A DNA stretch of 64,000 nt from Paenibacillus puerhi (GTDB lineage Bacteria; Bacillota; Bacilli; Paenibacillales; NBRC-103111), in NCBI RefSeq assembly GCF_009846885.1, contig NZ_WUWM01000014.1, positions 1 through 64,000 of the forward strand, given 5' to 3'. The first letter of the stretch is position 1. Each line of letters begins with the position of its first letter. This document shows, one piece after another, positions 53,390-63,025 of the stretch. A program made the translations under genes and the position numbers. The notes beneath the pieces are model-generated. The model saw only the letters and a program-made list of their open reading frames with translations, searched no databases and was not told the DNA's origin.

Positions 53390-55195
53390 ATGCCCCGAAT
53401 AACCTTCATCAGACTGCCGGCCAGCCTCAAGAATCGGCTCTTTCTTGCCTTTATCTCACTTATTCTGGTTCCCTTCCTGATCCTGAGCGTGTTCTACTTC
53501 CGCAGTATGGAGCGCGTCTTGCGCGAGCAGGTGAGTGTGCAGAATCTGGATCAAATGACGGGCATGACCCGCTCCCTGGAGGAACTGCTGAGCGTCGCCA
53601 GAAAAACCTTTACCCTCCTCGAACAGGACTCTATGGTTACCGAGATTCTCAAACGCCCGGTCGGGGGCGAAAACTATGACATGTACTCCCAATGGGCTCA
53701 GCTCGACGGCAAGCTGCATGCGATCAATAACAGCCTGTTTATCTCCAATTCCTATGTGTTCTACACGCTTCTCGACATGAAAGGCCGGGCCTACTCCTCT
53801 TACATGCCGGCCGAACCTCTCCATTATGACAAGTTAATACGCAGCGAGTGGGCGGCAAGCGCCCTCAGCGGCGAGGCGAAGGACCAATGGCAGCTGGAGT
53901 CCGATTACACGCAGGCGGGTATCGCCTCTCCGAACCGCAAGCTTCTGTCGGTGACCAAGGTGTTCCGGGATCATCAGAACGATCCTTATGCCGTAGTCAA
54001 AATCAGCGTCGACTTCCAAAGCTGGTTCCGCAATGTCAATTCCAGCAGCGCGCATGAAGAAACGTATACCTTGATCTCCAAGCCTCATGCTGTCGCGGCC
54101 CAGGCCGGGGTGAGCCGGACGATGGAGGAGGTTTTGCCGCAGCTTGCGCAGGCGCAAACCACATCGGGCACACTTGCGGAAAAGGCGTTTATACACAGCT
54201 ATACGACTATCGCCGGGCTGGATTGGATTCTGGTGAAAAGCATGCCGACAAATATACTGTTCGCACGGACGGATTCGCTGCAGCGTACGTTTGTCATTTC
54301 TTTATTTTCCATAGCGGTTCTCTTCGTGTTCATGACCTTCGGGATTGCTTCCACGGTGACGCGCCCGCTGGAGCAGCTGCGCGGCAAGATGGCCGATATC
54401 GTCCGCAGCAACTTGAAGGTCCGGCTGCCGGAGAACCGGTACCGGGGTGAGATCCAAACCATCGTACAGGCCTTCAACGCGATGGTCGGGGACATGGACA
54501 AGCTCATCGACCGGTTGAAGATGGAGGAGCGCCAGAAGGAGACGATGCGATTTCAGATGTTGCTTTCCCAGATGAATCCTCATTTTCTGCTGAATACGCT
54601 GAATACGGTGAAGTGGCTTGCCGTACAGGCCGGCAATCCAACCATTCCCCACGTGTGCGAGTCTCTGGGCCGGCTAGTCGCTTCGGGTATCCGGCTCGAT
54701 ATCGATCTGATTCATTGGGAGCAGGAGCTGGAGCTGGTCGAGAGCTACGTCTATATCCAGCAGCTCCGCTATGACCGGCAGTTTGAAATCCGGTATGTGT
54801 ATGAGGAAGCCTTGAAGTATGCGCTGGTGCCCAAGTTTTGTTTGCAGCCGCTTGTCGAAAACAGCATCTATCACGGCTTTGCCGGACTCGTGCGCGATGG
54901 CGTCATTACGATCCGGGCGACCCGGATCGGGACGGATTGGCTGGAGCTGGAGGTCGAGGATAACGGAATCGGGATGAAGGCGGCAGCCGCACAGAACGAG
55001 AGGAACGGCTCCAAGGGAAACGGCATCGCCTTGAAAAACCTGGAGGAGCGGCTGTCGCTGCTGTTCAAGCGCGACGCTCCGCTGGAGCTGCCTGCGGTCG
55101 ACAAGGGAACCTTGGTCCGCTTCCGCGTTCCGCTGCTGATCTCGACACCATACCAGAAGGAGGGCTCTTTCGATGTGGACCGTACTGCTCGTTGA
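53390..55195 (+). CDS. Sensor histidine kinase (YesM-like)
   Basis: A 601-residue membrane kinase. Start ATG at 53390 with AGGAGTGA upstream. Membrane helices lie at about 16-38 and 300-325, around an extracellular dCache-like sensor region. A HAMP region follows (TRPLEQLRGKMADIVRSNLK), then the His_kinase domain with His398 (LSQMNPHFLLNTLNTVKW) and the ATPase domain (LQPLVENSIYHGF, DNGIGMK). The C-terminal end overlaps the next gene by 23 bp. Given the position between a mannanase and a sugar importer, it probably senses a mannan or glucomannan oligosaccharide (inference). Confidence 0.93.
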   Translation: MPRITFIRLPASLKNRLFLAFISLILVPFLILSVFYFRSMERVLREQVSVQNLDQMTGMTRSLEELLSVARKTFTLLEQDSMVTEILKRPVGGENYDMYSQWAQLDGKLHAINNSLFISNSYVFYTLLDMKGRAYSSYMPAEPLHYDKLIRSEWAASALSGEAKDQWQLESDYTQAGIASPNRKLLSVTKVFRDHQNDPYAVVKISVDFQSWFRNVNSSSAHEETYTLISKPHAVAAQAGVSRTMEEVLPQLAQAQTTSGTLAEKAFIHSYTTIAGLDWILVKSMPTNILFARTDSLQRTFVISLFSIAVLFVFMTFGIASTVTRPLEQLRGKMADIVRSNLKVRLPENRYRGEIQTIVQAFNAMVGDMDKLIDRLKMEERQKETMRFQMLLSQMNPHFLLNTLNTVKWLAVQAGNPTIPHVCESLGRLVASGIRLDIDLIHWEQELELVESYVYIQQLRYDRQFEIRYVYEEALKYALVPKFCLQPLVENSIYHGFAGLVRDGVITIRATRIGTDWLELEVEDNGIGMKAAAAQNERNGSKGNGIALKNLEERLSLLFKRDAPLELPAVDKGTLVRFRVPLLISTPYQKEGSFDVDRTAR

Positions 55196-56648
55196 GGATG
55201 AAGTGTTCGTCCGCCGCATGATCCGCAGCAGCATGCAGTGGGAGGACAAGGGGTTTCGCGTGATCGGCGAAGCGGGGAACGGGATGGAGGCGATGGAATT
55301 CATACGCCGGCATCGTCCGCATCTCGTGGTAACCGACATCATGATGCCTCTGATGAATGGCGTCGAGCTTCTGAAGCAGACAAGGCAGGAGGGATATGAC
55401 TGCCGGTTCGTCATGCTGTCGGTGATGGATGATTTCAATTACGTGCAGCAGGCGCTGGAACACGGCGCATCCAACTACATGCTCAAGCTCTATCTTTCGG
55501 TGGAGAAATGGCATGCGGTGCTGGACAAAGTCGATCTGGAGCTGCATAAGACTTCGCGAAGCCTGTCCAAGGATATGCATGAGGTGTATGACCAGATGTG
55601 GAAGGGTATCGTGGAGGGGTGGAAGACAGGAGATTCGGCGGAGAGTCGTATGCCTGAGTCCTTTCCGTGGCCCTCCGATAAATGCGGGCTCATTCACGTG
55701 ATTCACGGCAAGCCATCGCTGTCGGTCGAGCAGTTTGTCGGCCAAGGCATCCTGGAGCCGGAGGCGACGCCGTATCTGAACACGTTCACCCGCGGTGGAC
55801 AAACGACCTTCTTCTATTGGGTTCCTCCCTCCGGCTCGTTCAAGCTTAAGACGCCTCCCAGATCGGACGGGATCTACGTCTATGCGGGGGCAACGGATAA
55901 CGCCTCGCTGGCTGAGGTCTGGATGCGGCTCATGCGCAGGGCGGACGAGCTTTGGTATGCCGGGAAAACCGGGGTATTCGGCTTGGGCCAGGGAGAGGAA
56001 CCGATGGTCCGCCCTGCCATGTCCTGGGAGATGGAGCGCGAGATCATCCGCGGCCTGGAGCAGCGAAGCCCCGACCTGTGCCGGGAGCATGTCGGGCGGA
56101 TCTTTGAGCTTTTTCGCGACACCTGCTATCCCGCAATCCTGGTGCTGGAGGCGGTGGAACGACTCGTCAAGCTGGCCGAGCTGATGATCGGCACCCCCTA
56201 TACGAAGCCGGAAGAGCCTTTGCTGACTCTATCGTATGACGAGCTTCGGGCCTGGCTGGAGCGGCGGCTTGCTGATTCGATCAGGGACTGGCTGGAGCGT
56301 CATACCGAGCTGACCGATCATCCCGAGATCAACAAGGTTATTCAGTATATCCGCGAGCATTATGCAAGCGAGTTCACGGTGCTTTCCCTGGCCGAATATG
56401 CGGCTATGGACGACAAGTACTTGAGCGGCTTGTTCAAAAAGAAAACCGGACAGACGATCGTGCACTACATCCAGCAGGTTCGGATCGAGCATGCGAGGCT
56501 CTACATGGAGCATACGGACTGGCCGATTGCCGAGATCGGCTCTAAGGTCGGGTTTGCGAGCGAGAACTATTTCGCCAAAATTTTCAAAAGAGTAGTCGGG
56601 ACCACCCCGAGCCTATACCGCCAAAGTCATAGAGGAAAGGCTGAATAA
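55173..56648 (+). CDS. AraC-type response regulator (YesN-like)
   Basis: A 491-residue regulator. The receiver domain has the acidic pair in LLVEDE, the phospho-acceptor Asp55 (VVTDIMMPLMNG) and the conserved Lys in NYMLKLYLS, where the usual Pro after Lys is Leu. A variable middle region follows, and the C-terminal AraC double HTH ends it (SLAEYAAMDDKYLSGLFKKK; IGSKVGFASENYFAKIFKRV). AAGGAGGG precedes the ATG, which lies inside the kinase gene, so translation is coupled. It probably activates the importer operon that begins at 56763. Confidence 0.93.
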   Translation: MWTVLLVEDEVFVRRMIRSSMQWEDKGFRVIGEAGNGMEAMEFIRRHRPHLVVTDIMMPLMNGVELLKQTRQEGYDCRFVMLSVMDDFNYVQQALEHGASNYMLKLYLSVEKWHAVLDKVDLELHKTSRSLSKDMHEVYDQMWKGIVEGWKTGDSAESRMPESFPWPSDKCGLIHVIHGKPSLSVEQFVGQGILEPEATPYLNTFTRGGQTTFFYWVPPSGSFKLKTPPRSDGIYVYAGATDNASLAEVWMRLMRRADELWYAGKTGVFGLGQGEEPMVRPAMSWEMEREIIRGLEQRSPDLCREHVGRIFELFRDTCYPAILVLEAVERLVKLAELMIGTPYTKPEEPLLTLSYDELRAWLERRLADSIRDWLERHTELTDHPEINKVIQYIREHYASEFTVLSLAEYAAMDDKYLSGLFKKKTGQTIVHYIQQVRIEHARLYMEHTDWPIAEIGSKVGFASENYFAKIFKRVVGTTPSLYRQSHRGKAE

Positions 56649-56762
56649 TGTGACTTTTGTTCCATTGCAACAGACAATCGTGCGTTATCGGAGGAGAGGC
56701 GCGGTGATATAGTCAAGTTGTAAGAGGAAAAGGGATACACAAAGGGAGGTCACGAAAATACA

Positions 56763-58100
56763 ATGAAAAAAATGAACAAAACCGTGTTGACTCTAGTGTC
56801 TACGCTGCTTGCGACCAGTATGGCCGCCGGGTGTGCAGGAACGAATCCATCGCCGGCAAGCACCGGTACGGAAACGCCTGGCAAGCCGGCAGAGCCTGCC
56901 AAAAAAGCGGTAACCTTAACGATGTGGGGCGGCGTGCCGGCCGAATCCGGTCCGCAGGCGGTCGTCGATAGCTGGAACGCCAAAAACCCGGACATTCAGG
57001 TGAAATACGAGCGGTTCGTCAACGATGACGCCGGCAACCTGAAGCTGGATACGGCGCTGGCCACCGGCCAAGGCGTGGATCTGTATGTGAATTACTCCTT
57101 GTCGGTGCTTACCAAGCGTGTAGAGGCTAAGAACGCCCTCGATCTGAGCACCTTTACCGACTACAATATCGACGGCAAAATCGGCGAGCTGGGCAAGGAC
57201 TGGCAGATCTCGGGCAAATATTACGGCCTGCCGACAACCCGGAGCCGCCCGATCTTCTGGCTGAACAAGGATGCGCTGGATGAAGCCGGCTTGCCGATCC
57301 CTCCGCTGGACTGGACCATCGACGATCTTCGCACGTATGCAGCCAAGCTGAAAAAAGATAAACGGTGGGGCTTCCTGCAGCATCTGTCCGGCATCACCGG
57401 TCCTATGGACGGAGCTGTCGATGCCAAGGGCTACGTCAAGGCGGACGGCACCTCCAACCTGGATCAGCCGGATGTCCGGAAGTTTTTCGAGACGTACTTC
57501 GACATGATGCATACGGACAAATCGATGGTGCCGCTTGGCGAGCAATTGACGACCAAGATGCCGGTCGAAACCGCCTTCCTTAAAGGGGAGTCGGCGATGC
57601 TTGGAGCAGGTGAATTTATTTTCCGCAGCTCCAACAACCTGAAGGATAACCCGCGCAGCTTCAAAATCGCGTTCACGGCTCCTCCTCGAATATCGCCAAC
57701 CAGTACAGATTACCGCTATCTGAGCGGCTTGGGCGACGTAATCGCGATTAATCCGAAGTCGGAGAACAAGGAAGCGGCCTGGAAGTTCTTGACCTGGTAT
57801 GCGGACGGGGGCATGCTGCCTATGGCTTCGGGCGGACGGATGCCGGCTTCGAAGGATGCGAATGCAGAGGAGGCTATGAAGCTGTTGTTCGGTGAGAACG
57901 CGGGCACTTATGACCAGGAATCGTTCAAGAAGGTGCTGAACAGTAATCTGCCGACTTACAACACGAAGCTTTCGCAGCAGGTCATCGATATCAGACGCGA
58001 AGAGTATGAGAAGTATTTCCTGAAGTCGCAGTCCTTGGATGACTTAATGAAAAATACCGTCAAACGCCATAATGATTTTCTTGCCAAAACCAAAAAATAA
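56763..58100 (+). CDS. Sugar-binding lipoprotein of a CUT1 ABC importer
   Basis: A 445-residue SBP_bac_1 lipoprotein. The signal peptide ends in SMAAGC, giving lipidated Cys24, followed by a Pro/Thr/Lys linker. Typical features: VTLTMWGGVPAESGPQAVVD, RPIFWLNKDALDEAGLPIPP and the C-lobe ENKEAAWKFLTWYADGG. The ribosome site GGGAGG lies 13 bp from the first ATG; a second ATG at 56772 is closer to nothing better. It is the first gene after the two-component pair, which presumably induces it. The probable ligand is a manno- or glucomanno-oligosaccharide, judged only from the neighbours. Confidence 0.92.
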   Translation: MKKMNKTVLTLVSTLLATSMAAGCAGTNPSPASTGTETPGKPAEPAKKAVTLTMWGGVPAESGPQAVVDSWNAKNPDIQVKYERFVNDDAGNLKLDTALATGQGVDLYVNYSLSVLTKRVEAKNALDLSTFTDYNIDGKIGELGKDWQISGKYYGLPTTRSRPIFWLNKDALDEAGLPIPPLDWTIDDLRTYAAKLKKDKRWGFLQHLSGITGPMDGAVDAKGYVKADGTSNLDQPDVRKFFETYFDMMHTDKSMVPLGEQLTTKMPVETAFLKGESAMLGAGEFIFRSSNNLKDNPRSFKIAFTAPPRISPTSTDYRYLSGLGDVIAINPKSENKEAAWKFLTWYADGGMLPMASGGRMPASKDANAEEAMKLLFGENAGTYDQESFKKVLNSNLPTYNTKLSQQVIDIRREEYEKYFLKSQSLDDLMKNTVKRHNDFLAKTKK

Positions 58101-58112
58101 CGAATGACATGC

Positions 58113-58143
58113 GAAGGAAGCGCCTGACTTCGGGCCTTCCTTC
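58113..58143 (+). terminator. Intercistronic stem-loop after the binding-protein gene
   Basis: GAAGGAAG (58113-58120) and CTTCCTTC (58136-58143) pair perfectly, followed by a short TTTAG. It has the same position as the hairpins in the two other importer operons of the window. Confidence 0.6.
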
Positions 58144-58211
58144 TTTAGTACGCGAATTTTTGCGGATACATGGCGATTACAGCTGCGTTCCGCCTGAAGG
58201 AGGCTGCGGTG

Positions 58212-59087
58212 ATGAACTGGGCGAAGAAGCAGAACTTGGCCGGATATTTGTTTATTTTACCTAATATGCTTGGAGTGCTGACGTTTTTCGTCATACCCGC
58301 GTTATTCTCTCTAGTCATTATGCTGACCGACTATCAGTATACGAAGCCGGATGTCCAATTCGTCGGTCTGGACAACTTTGTACGCTTATTCCAGGATGAA
58401 GTGTTCTATGTATCGCTGAAAAATACCGCTCTGTTTCTGGCATCCGTGCCGGTATCGATGATGATTGCTTTTTTCGTGGCGCTGATCCTGAACCGGAGCG
58501 TTTATATGAGGGGCTTGCTCCGTGCTATGTATTTTATGCCCTATATTACGAGCGGCGTTGCCGTAGCTTTCGTCTGGATGCTGCTCTTCCAACCGACGGA
58601 AGGTCCGATTAATCAGCTGCTGCGGTCCTTTGGCGTAGCGAATCCTCCGGGATGGCTGTCTACGATGGAAACGTCAATGTTTGCGATCGATATCATCTGG
58701 ATCTGGTTCATGCTTGGCTATAACATGATCATCTACTTGGCGGCCCTGCAGGAAGTACCGACGGAGCTACTGGAGGCCGGGAAGATCGACGGAGCCGGGA
58801 CCTGGCGCACCGTCTGGAGCATTATATTCCCGCTGGTCAGCCCTACCAGCTTCCTGCTGCTGATTACCGGCTTGATCGCCTCGATGAAAACGTTCGGCTT
58901 GATTGAAGCCGTGACGCAAGGGGGGCCCGGAAGCAGCACGACGATTCTGTCGCTGTTTATTTACCACAATGCTTTCCGCTACTATGAAATGGGCTACGCG
59001 TCGGCGATTTCCTGGGTGCTGTTCGCGATGATCTTCCTCATCACCATGCTGCAGTGGGTCGCCCAGAAACGCTGGGTACACTATTAA
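58212..59087 (+). CDS. Carbohydrate ABC transporter permease (MalF type)
   Basis: A 291-residue permease with six membrane helices. The EAA loop reads LEAGKIDGAGTWRTVWSIIF followed by PLVSP. The N-terminal LAGYLFILPNMLGVLTFF is the first helix. The start at 58212 follows AAGGAGG by 9 bp; an earlier in-frame ATG at 58170 has no such site. It lies 18 bp before the second permease. No ATPase gene is present. Confidence 0.92.
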   Translation: MNWAKKQNLAGYLFILPNMLGVLTFFVIPALFSLVIMLTDYQYTKPDVQFVGLDNFVRLFQDEVFYVSLKNTALFLASVPVSMMIAFFVALILNRSVYMRGLLRAMYFMPYITSGVAVAFVWMLLFQPTEGPINQLLRSFGVANPPGWLSTMETSMFAIDIIWIWFMLGYNMIIYLAALQEVPTELLEAGKIDGAGTWRTVWSIIFPLVSPTSFLLLITGLIASMKTFGLIEAVTQGGPGSSTTILSLFIYHNAFRYYEMGYASAISWVLFAMIFLITMLQWVAQKRWVHY

Positions 59088-59105
59088 AGAAAGGGAGGGA
59101 CCGCA

Positions 59106-59993
59106 ATGAACAGTCACCCGACAACCTCGACCCGACCTGCCGCTGGTTACCAGCGGGCTTCAAGGCGTATGAATCTGTCCTGGGGCAAGCTGGTGCTGAC
59201 CTTGGTTATGCTGGCGCTGGCGATCGTGACGGTGATGCCTTTCATCTGGATGGTGACCACTTCCTTCAAATCACCGGCTGAAGTATTCGCTTATCCCATC
59301 AAGTGGGTGCCGGAGCGCTGGCTGCTCGACCATCATCTGAAAGTATGGACAGGCAAAGACAGCTTCGCGATCTATTATTGGAACTCTTTGAAAATCTCAC
59401 TGATCTGTATGGTCGGGGCGACCTTTCTATCGGCATTCGCCGCTTACGGATTTTCCCGGATTGAATTTAAAGGACGCGATACGTTATTTATGGTATATCT
59501 GTCAATGATGATGGTGCCGCCGCAGGTGCTATTCGTTCCCAAGTTCATCATGTTCGACAAGCTGGGCATTTATAATACGCATTGGGCGCTCATCCTGCCC
59601 GGTCTGTTCACGATCTTCGGCGTGTTTTTGCTACGGCAGTTTTTTATGAGCATTCCCAAAGAAATTACGGAATCCGCGTTCATCGACGGAGCGGGACACT
59701 TCCGTATTTTCTGGAATCTGATGATCCCGCTGGCCAAGCCGGCTTTGGCGACCTTAGCTATCATCGACTTTTCCTGGAACTGGAACGACTACGAGAATGC
59801 GCTGGTGTTTCTCCTCGACCGGACGCTGTACACGGTTCCGCTGGGGCTTCAGAACTTTATTCTGGAATTTAACATTGACTACAACGGGATGATGGCGGCG
59901 ACATCAGCCGGGATTATTCCGATGATCCTGGTATTCCTGGCCGGGCAAAAATACATTATTCAGGGTATCTCAAGCTCGGCGGTTAAAGGCTGA
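59106..59993 (+). CDS. Carbohydrate ABC transporter permease (MalG type)
   Basis: A 295-residue permease with six helices. The EAA loop is TESAFIDGAGHFRIFWNLMI then PLAKP, and the end GISSSAVKG is typical of MalG-like subunits. An unusually long polar N-terminus of about 25 residues precedes the first helix. GGGAGGG lies 7 bp upstream of the ATG. It completes the importer with 58212-59087 and the lipoprotein. Confidence 0.92.
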   Translation: MNSHPTTSTRPAAGYQRASRRMNLSWGKLVLTLVMLALAIVTVMPFIWMVTTSFKSPAEVFAYPIKWVPERWLLDHHLKVWTGKDSFAIYYWNSLKISLICMVGATFLSAFAAYGFSRIEFKGRDTLFMVYLSMMMVPPQVLFVPKFIMFDKLGIYNTHWALILPGLFTIFGVFLLRQFFMSIPKEITESAFIDGAGHFRIFWNLMIPLAKPALATLAIIDFSWNWNDYENALVFLLDRTLYTVPLGLQNFILEFNIDYNGMMAATSAGIIPMILVFLAGQKYIIQGISSSAVKG

Positions 59994-60003
59994 GCAAGCC
60001 GTT

Positions 60004-60030
60004 GCGGTCCGAATAGGACCGCTCTTTCTT
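60004..60030 (+). terminator. Short terminator-like hairpin
   Basis: GCGGTCC and GGACCGC with a 5-nt loop, then TCTTTCTT. It lies between the importer and the GH9-like gene and may reduce read-through. Confidence 0.6.
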
Positions 60031-60062
60031 AGAAACTAGGCTGCAGAAAGGAAGGGAACAAG

Positions 60063-62927
60063 GTGGATCATGTACAACCTGCGATTAACCTCGCACGGAA
60101 CAAGCCGGTTCGCGCCAGCTCCTTCAGCAATCCCTATGTGCCGCGACTGGCGGTAAACGGAATCGGCTCCGAGGCAAGCCGGTGGCTGCCGAGGCTCGGC
60201 ATGGCCAGTCCGCACTGGCTGGAGGTTGATTTGCTGGAAAGGGAGGAAGTAGGATCGGTGATGCTTTATTTCTGGCGAACCGGTTCGCCGGATGACTCGG
60301 TCCGCTTCGAGCTGCAGATGGAGGACGAGGGCAGATGGCTGCCGATAGCAGGCACGGCCTATTCCCGCGAGTACCTGGAGCCGATACATCTTATATTCGC
60401 CGAGCCAGTGCAGGCGCGCCGCTTCCGTATCGTATTCCAGGATGCCTTCTTAAGCCTCGTTGAGCTCCAGCTCTACCCGCCCGGGCATACACCCGAGCCG
60501 CTAGCATTCCTGGACGAGCCCGCGCTGGAGCAGGTTGTGAAAAATGCGGACTATGACCCGGATGTTAGGGTGCTTGTGTCCCAGCTCGGCTATCACCCGG
60601 AGCACCGCAAGCAGGTCGTGTACCTGTTCGGCGGGACGGCTGCTGCCGATACGTTCGAGGTGCTGCGGGCGGATAGCGGCGAAGCGGTATTTACCGGCGC
60701 CTTAACGATCGTCGAGGATGACTTCGGTATCGTGCAAGTCGGCGACTTTAGCGAATGGACCGGGGAAGGCGAATATCGGGTCCGGATCGGGACGGACTAT
60801 TCGTTCCGGACGTTTCATATCCGCGAGCATCTATGGGGAGAGTACCAGAAGCTGATCGCCCTCCAATACTTCGGCGCAAGACGCGTCGGAGAAGACAGCG
60901 TAGTGGGCGATTACGGCGATACGATGGCTGTCCGATGGGACGATGCCCGGACGGCGGACGGACAGTACCGCTATATCGGCAAAGGCTTCGCTGACGGCGA
61001 CGACCTGCGCCGCTTCTGCAATGCCTCGCTTATCGTAGCGCAGTACTGCCTGCTGAAGCGAACGGATCCGTTCTGGGATACGGGGGATTGGATCTACGAG
61101 CAGGTGCGCTGGGGCCTCGACGGCGTCCTCTCCTTTCTGGGCAAAGACGGCTTGCTGCGGCACGGACTTCACATTCGCACACCGGACATTCATTACGGCA
61201 CGGACGGCCGCTTTGAGAGCGGAGACGAAGGGCTGCTGATCGACCCGATCCATGATGAGGAAGAGAACGCCTATGAATACAGCACCTTGAACGAAGAGGT
61301 CATTCATACTTCCCTGCTGATCGGACCGGCTGAAGCTTGCCTCTTGTATGGTGAACGTGATCCGGAGTTTTTCGAACGGGTCAAGCAGCTGGTCATCCGC
61401 GGTTATCGCAGCATAGAGCAGCGGTTTTCGCCCTACCCGGCCAAGTATTCGCTATCCGCCTGGATGTGGCTGAATGCCTTGATGCACGAGCTGACGGGCG
61501 AAGCGTTGTATAAGGAGCGTGCGATGGAAGAAGCCGGCCGGTTTATGCAGCTGCAGGTAAAGGACTGGCATGGCGACGGCATCTTGAACGCCCGGGGCTG
61601 GTACCGTTACACCGGATCGCCGGACAACGATCCCTGGATCGGCATTACGCCGAGATATGGGAAGTACAGCTCGCTGGACAGCGAGACCCGGAGTCCCTGG
61701 GGAGAGAAGCCCGAGCAGGAAATTATGATCGTACCTTGGCTGTACCAGGGCCTGTTTCGGATGCTCGATCTGTTCGGAGACGAGGAGATCGAGGCAGGTA
61801 AACAGTGGCGGGCCTCCATCGAGTCGTATGCCAGGGACTACTTGCTGGCGATCTCTAAGCAAAACGTGTATGGCTTGACGCCGATGAAGGTCGGCAGCGC
61901 CGGCTTGATCCGGCAGAAAGGTACGCTCAGCTACCAATATCACGGAGAGATTGGGCGCATGTTCCACCAGCTGGCCAATGGCGCCTTGTTGATGAAGGCG
62001 GGGCGGTTGCTCGGCGACCGGGAGCTGCTCGATGCGGCCTGGAATCACGCCTATTATTTCACGGGCTGCAATCCGCTGGGCATCGGGGCGATCTATGGCT
62101 TATCCGGCAACATTCCATCGCAGCAGTATAAGGCGGACACCGTAGGCAAGGCGTATCCGGGTGCGGTATGCAACGGCTTCAACTGCATCTCCGGCTCCAA
62201 TGATCATGCCCAGTTCCAGTACTGGGAGTTCTATGGCTACGCGAATCTGGCCAGCCTGTGGTTTGCGACGGAGATCGGAAGCCGGCGGTTTGCAGGTGAG
62301 CTGGAGTTATGGCCGAGCGAAATCACGGAAGCGCTTCATTCCGCTTCTCCCGAAGAGCATAGGCGGCATACGCTGCCGGTCCGCGTGAAAAGCGGCTTTA
62401 CTTACCGGTTTGCCGCGCTGCCCGGTAACACAGAGGCCGAAGAACAGGACCTGCGACAGCTGGAATGGCTGGTCAACGATACGGTCGGCGGCAACGTCCA
62501 TATCGGCACCGTATCCCCCGATGGGGTTTATACGGCACCGTACGTGGAGGAGGAGAGGGTCGTGGTCGTTGGCGTTCGCTATATCGACAATCTGTCGGTG
62601 AGGGCTGCAACCGAAGTGACGGTTATGCCGGCGCCGCATCAAGCGGTCCAACTGAGCGGCCGAACCGACGGGCAGGGGACGATTCTGGAGTGGATACCCG
62701 TAACCGGGAATGTGACCGGCTACACCATCTGGAGCCGACAGTCTGTGAGCGAACAGAGCGTGGGGACTATTTTCGAGCGGATAGGCTTTATCGAGCTTCC
62801 TGAGGCTTCCTCGTATGAAGTCAAGGACAATCCGCTGCCGGGAACGGAGTACTTGGTAAAGGCGTACCATCGCCAAGGGGACAAGAACTATGGATTCGGA
62901 CCGGAATCGAACATCGTCACGGTCTGA
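60063..62927 (+). CDS. GH9-like glycoside hydrolase with N-terminal discoidin module, cytoplasmic
   Basis: A 954-residue protein with GTG start behind GGAAGGG and no signal peptide. Residues about 5-140 resemble an F5/8 type C (CBM32-like) module. Residues about 160-250 form a CelD-type Ig-like domain (VRVLVSQLGYHPEHRKQVVY). Residues about 265-740 resemble the GH9 (alpha/alpha)6 barrel. The canonical DAGD block appears only as FADGDDLRRF (Asp311 region), and the acid Glu could be Glu722 in YWEFYGYAN. The C-terminal end carries Ig/FN3-like segments. Being intracellular and in the importer operon, it may be an exo-acting glucosidase-type GH9 that trims imported glucomannan oligomers (inference). 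Other (alpha/alpha)6 families are possible. Confidence 0.72.
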   Translation: MDHVQPAINLARNKPVRASSFSNPYVPRLAVNGIGSEASRWLPRLGMASPHWLEVDLLEREEVGSVMLYFWRTGSPDDSVRFELQMEDEGRWLPIAGTAYSREYLEPIHLIFAEPVQARRFRIVFQDAFLSLVELQLYPPGHTPEPLAFLDEPALEQVVKNADYDPDVRVLVSQLGYHPEHRKQVVYLFGGTAAADTFEVLRADSGEAVFTGALTIVEDDFGIVQVGDFSEWTGEGEYRVRIGTDYSFRTFHIREHLWGEYQKLIALQYFGARRVGEDSVVGDYGDTMAVRWDDARTADGQYRYIGKGFADGDDLRRFCNASLIVAQYCLLKRTDPFWDTGDWIYEQVRWGLDGVLSFLGKDGLLRHGLHIRTPDIHYGTDGRFESGDEGLLIDPIHDEEENAYEYSTLNEEVIHTSLLIGPAEACLLYGERDPEFFERVKQLVIRGYRSIEQRFSPYPAKYSLSAWMWLNALMHELTGEALYKERAMEEAGRFMQLQVKDWHGDGILNARGWYRYTGSPDNDPWIGITPRYGKYSSLDSETRSPWGEKPEQEIMIVPWLYQGLFRMLDLFGDEEIEAGKQWRASIESYARDYLLAISKQNVYGLTPMKVGSAGLIRQKGTLSYQYHGEIGRMFHQLANGALLMKAGRLLGDRELLDAAWNHAYYFTGCNPLGIGAIYGLSGNIPSQQYKADTVGKAYPGAVCNGFNCISGSNDHAQFQYWEFYGYANLASLWFATEIGSRRFAGELELWPSEITEALHSASPEEHRRHTLPVRVKSGFTYRFAALPGNTEAEEQDLRQLEWLVNDTVGGNVHIGTVSPDGVYTAPYVEEERVVVVGVRYIDNLSVRAATEVTVMPAPHQAVQLSGRTDGQGTILEWIPVTGNVTGYTIWSRQSVSEQSVGTIFERIGFIELPEASSYEVKDNPLPGTEYLVKAYHRQGDKNYGFGPESNIVTV

Positions 62928-63025
62928 GTATGCTGCTGCTTGAAGGGGGGTGATGCCTAGCCTAAACGAATGAAGCAGGTTTTTAGAAGGAGCAACTAGA
63001 AGTGAAATCAGAGGAGGAATTCGAT

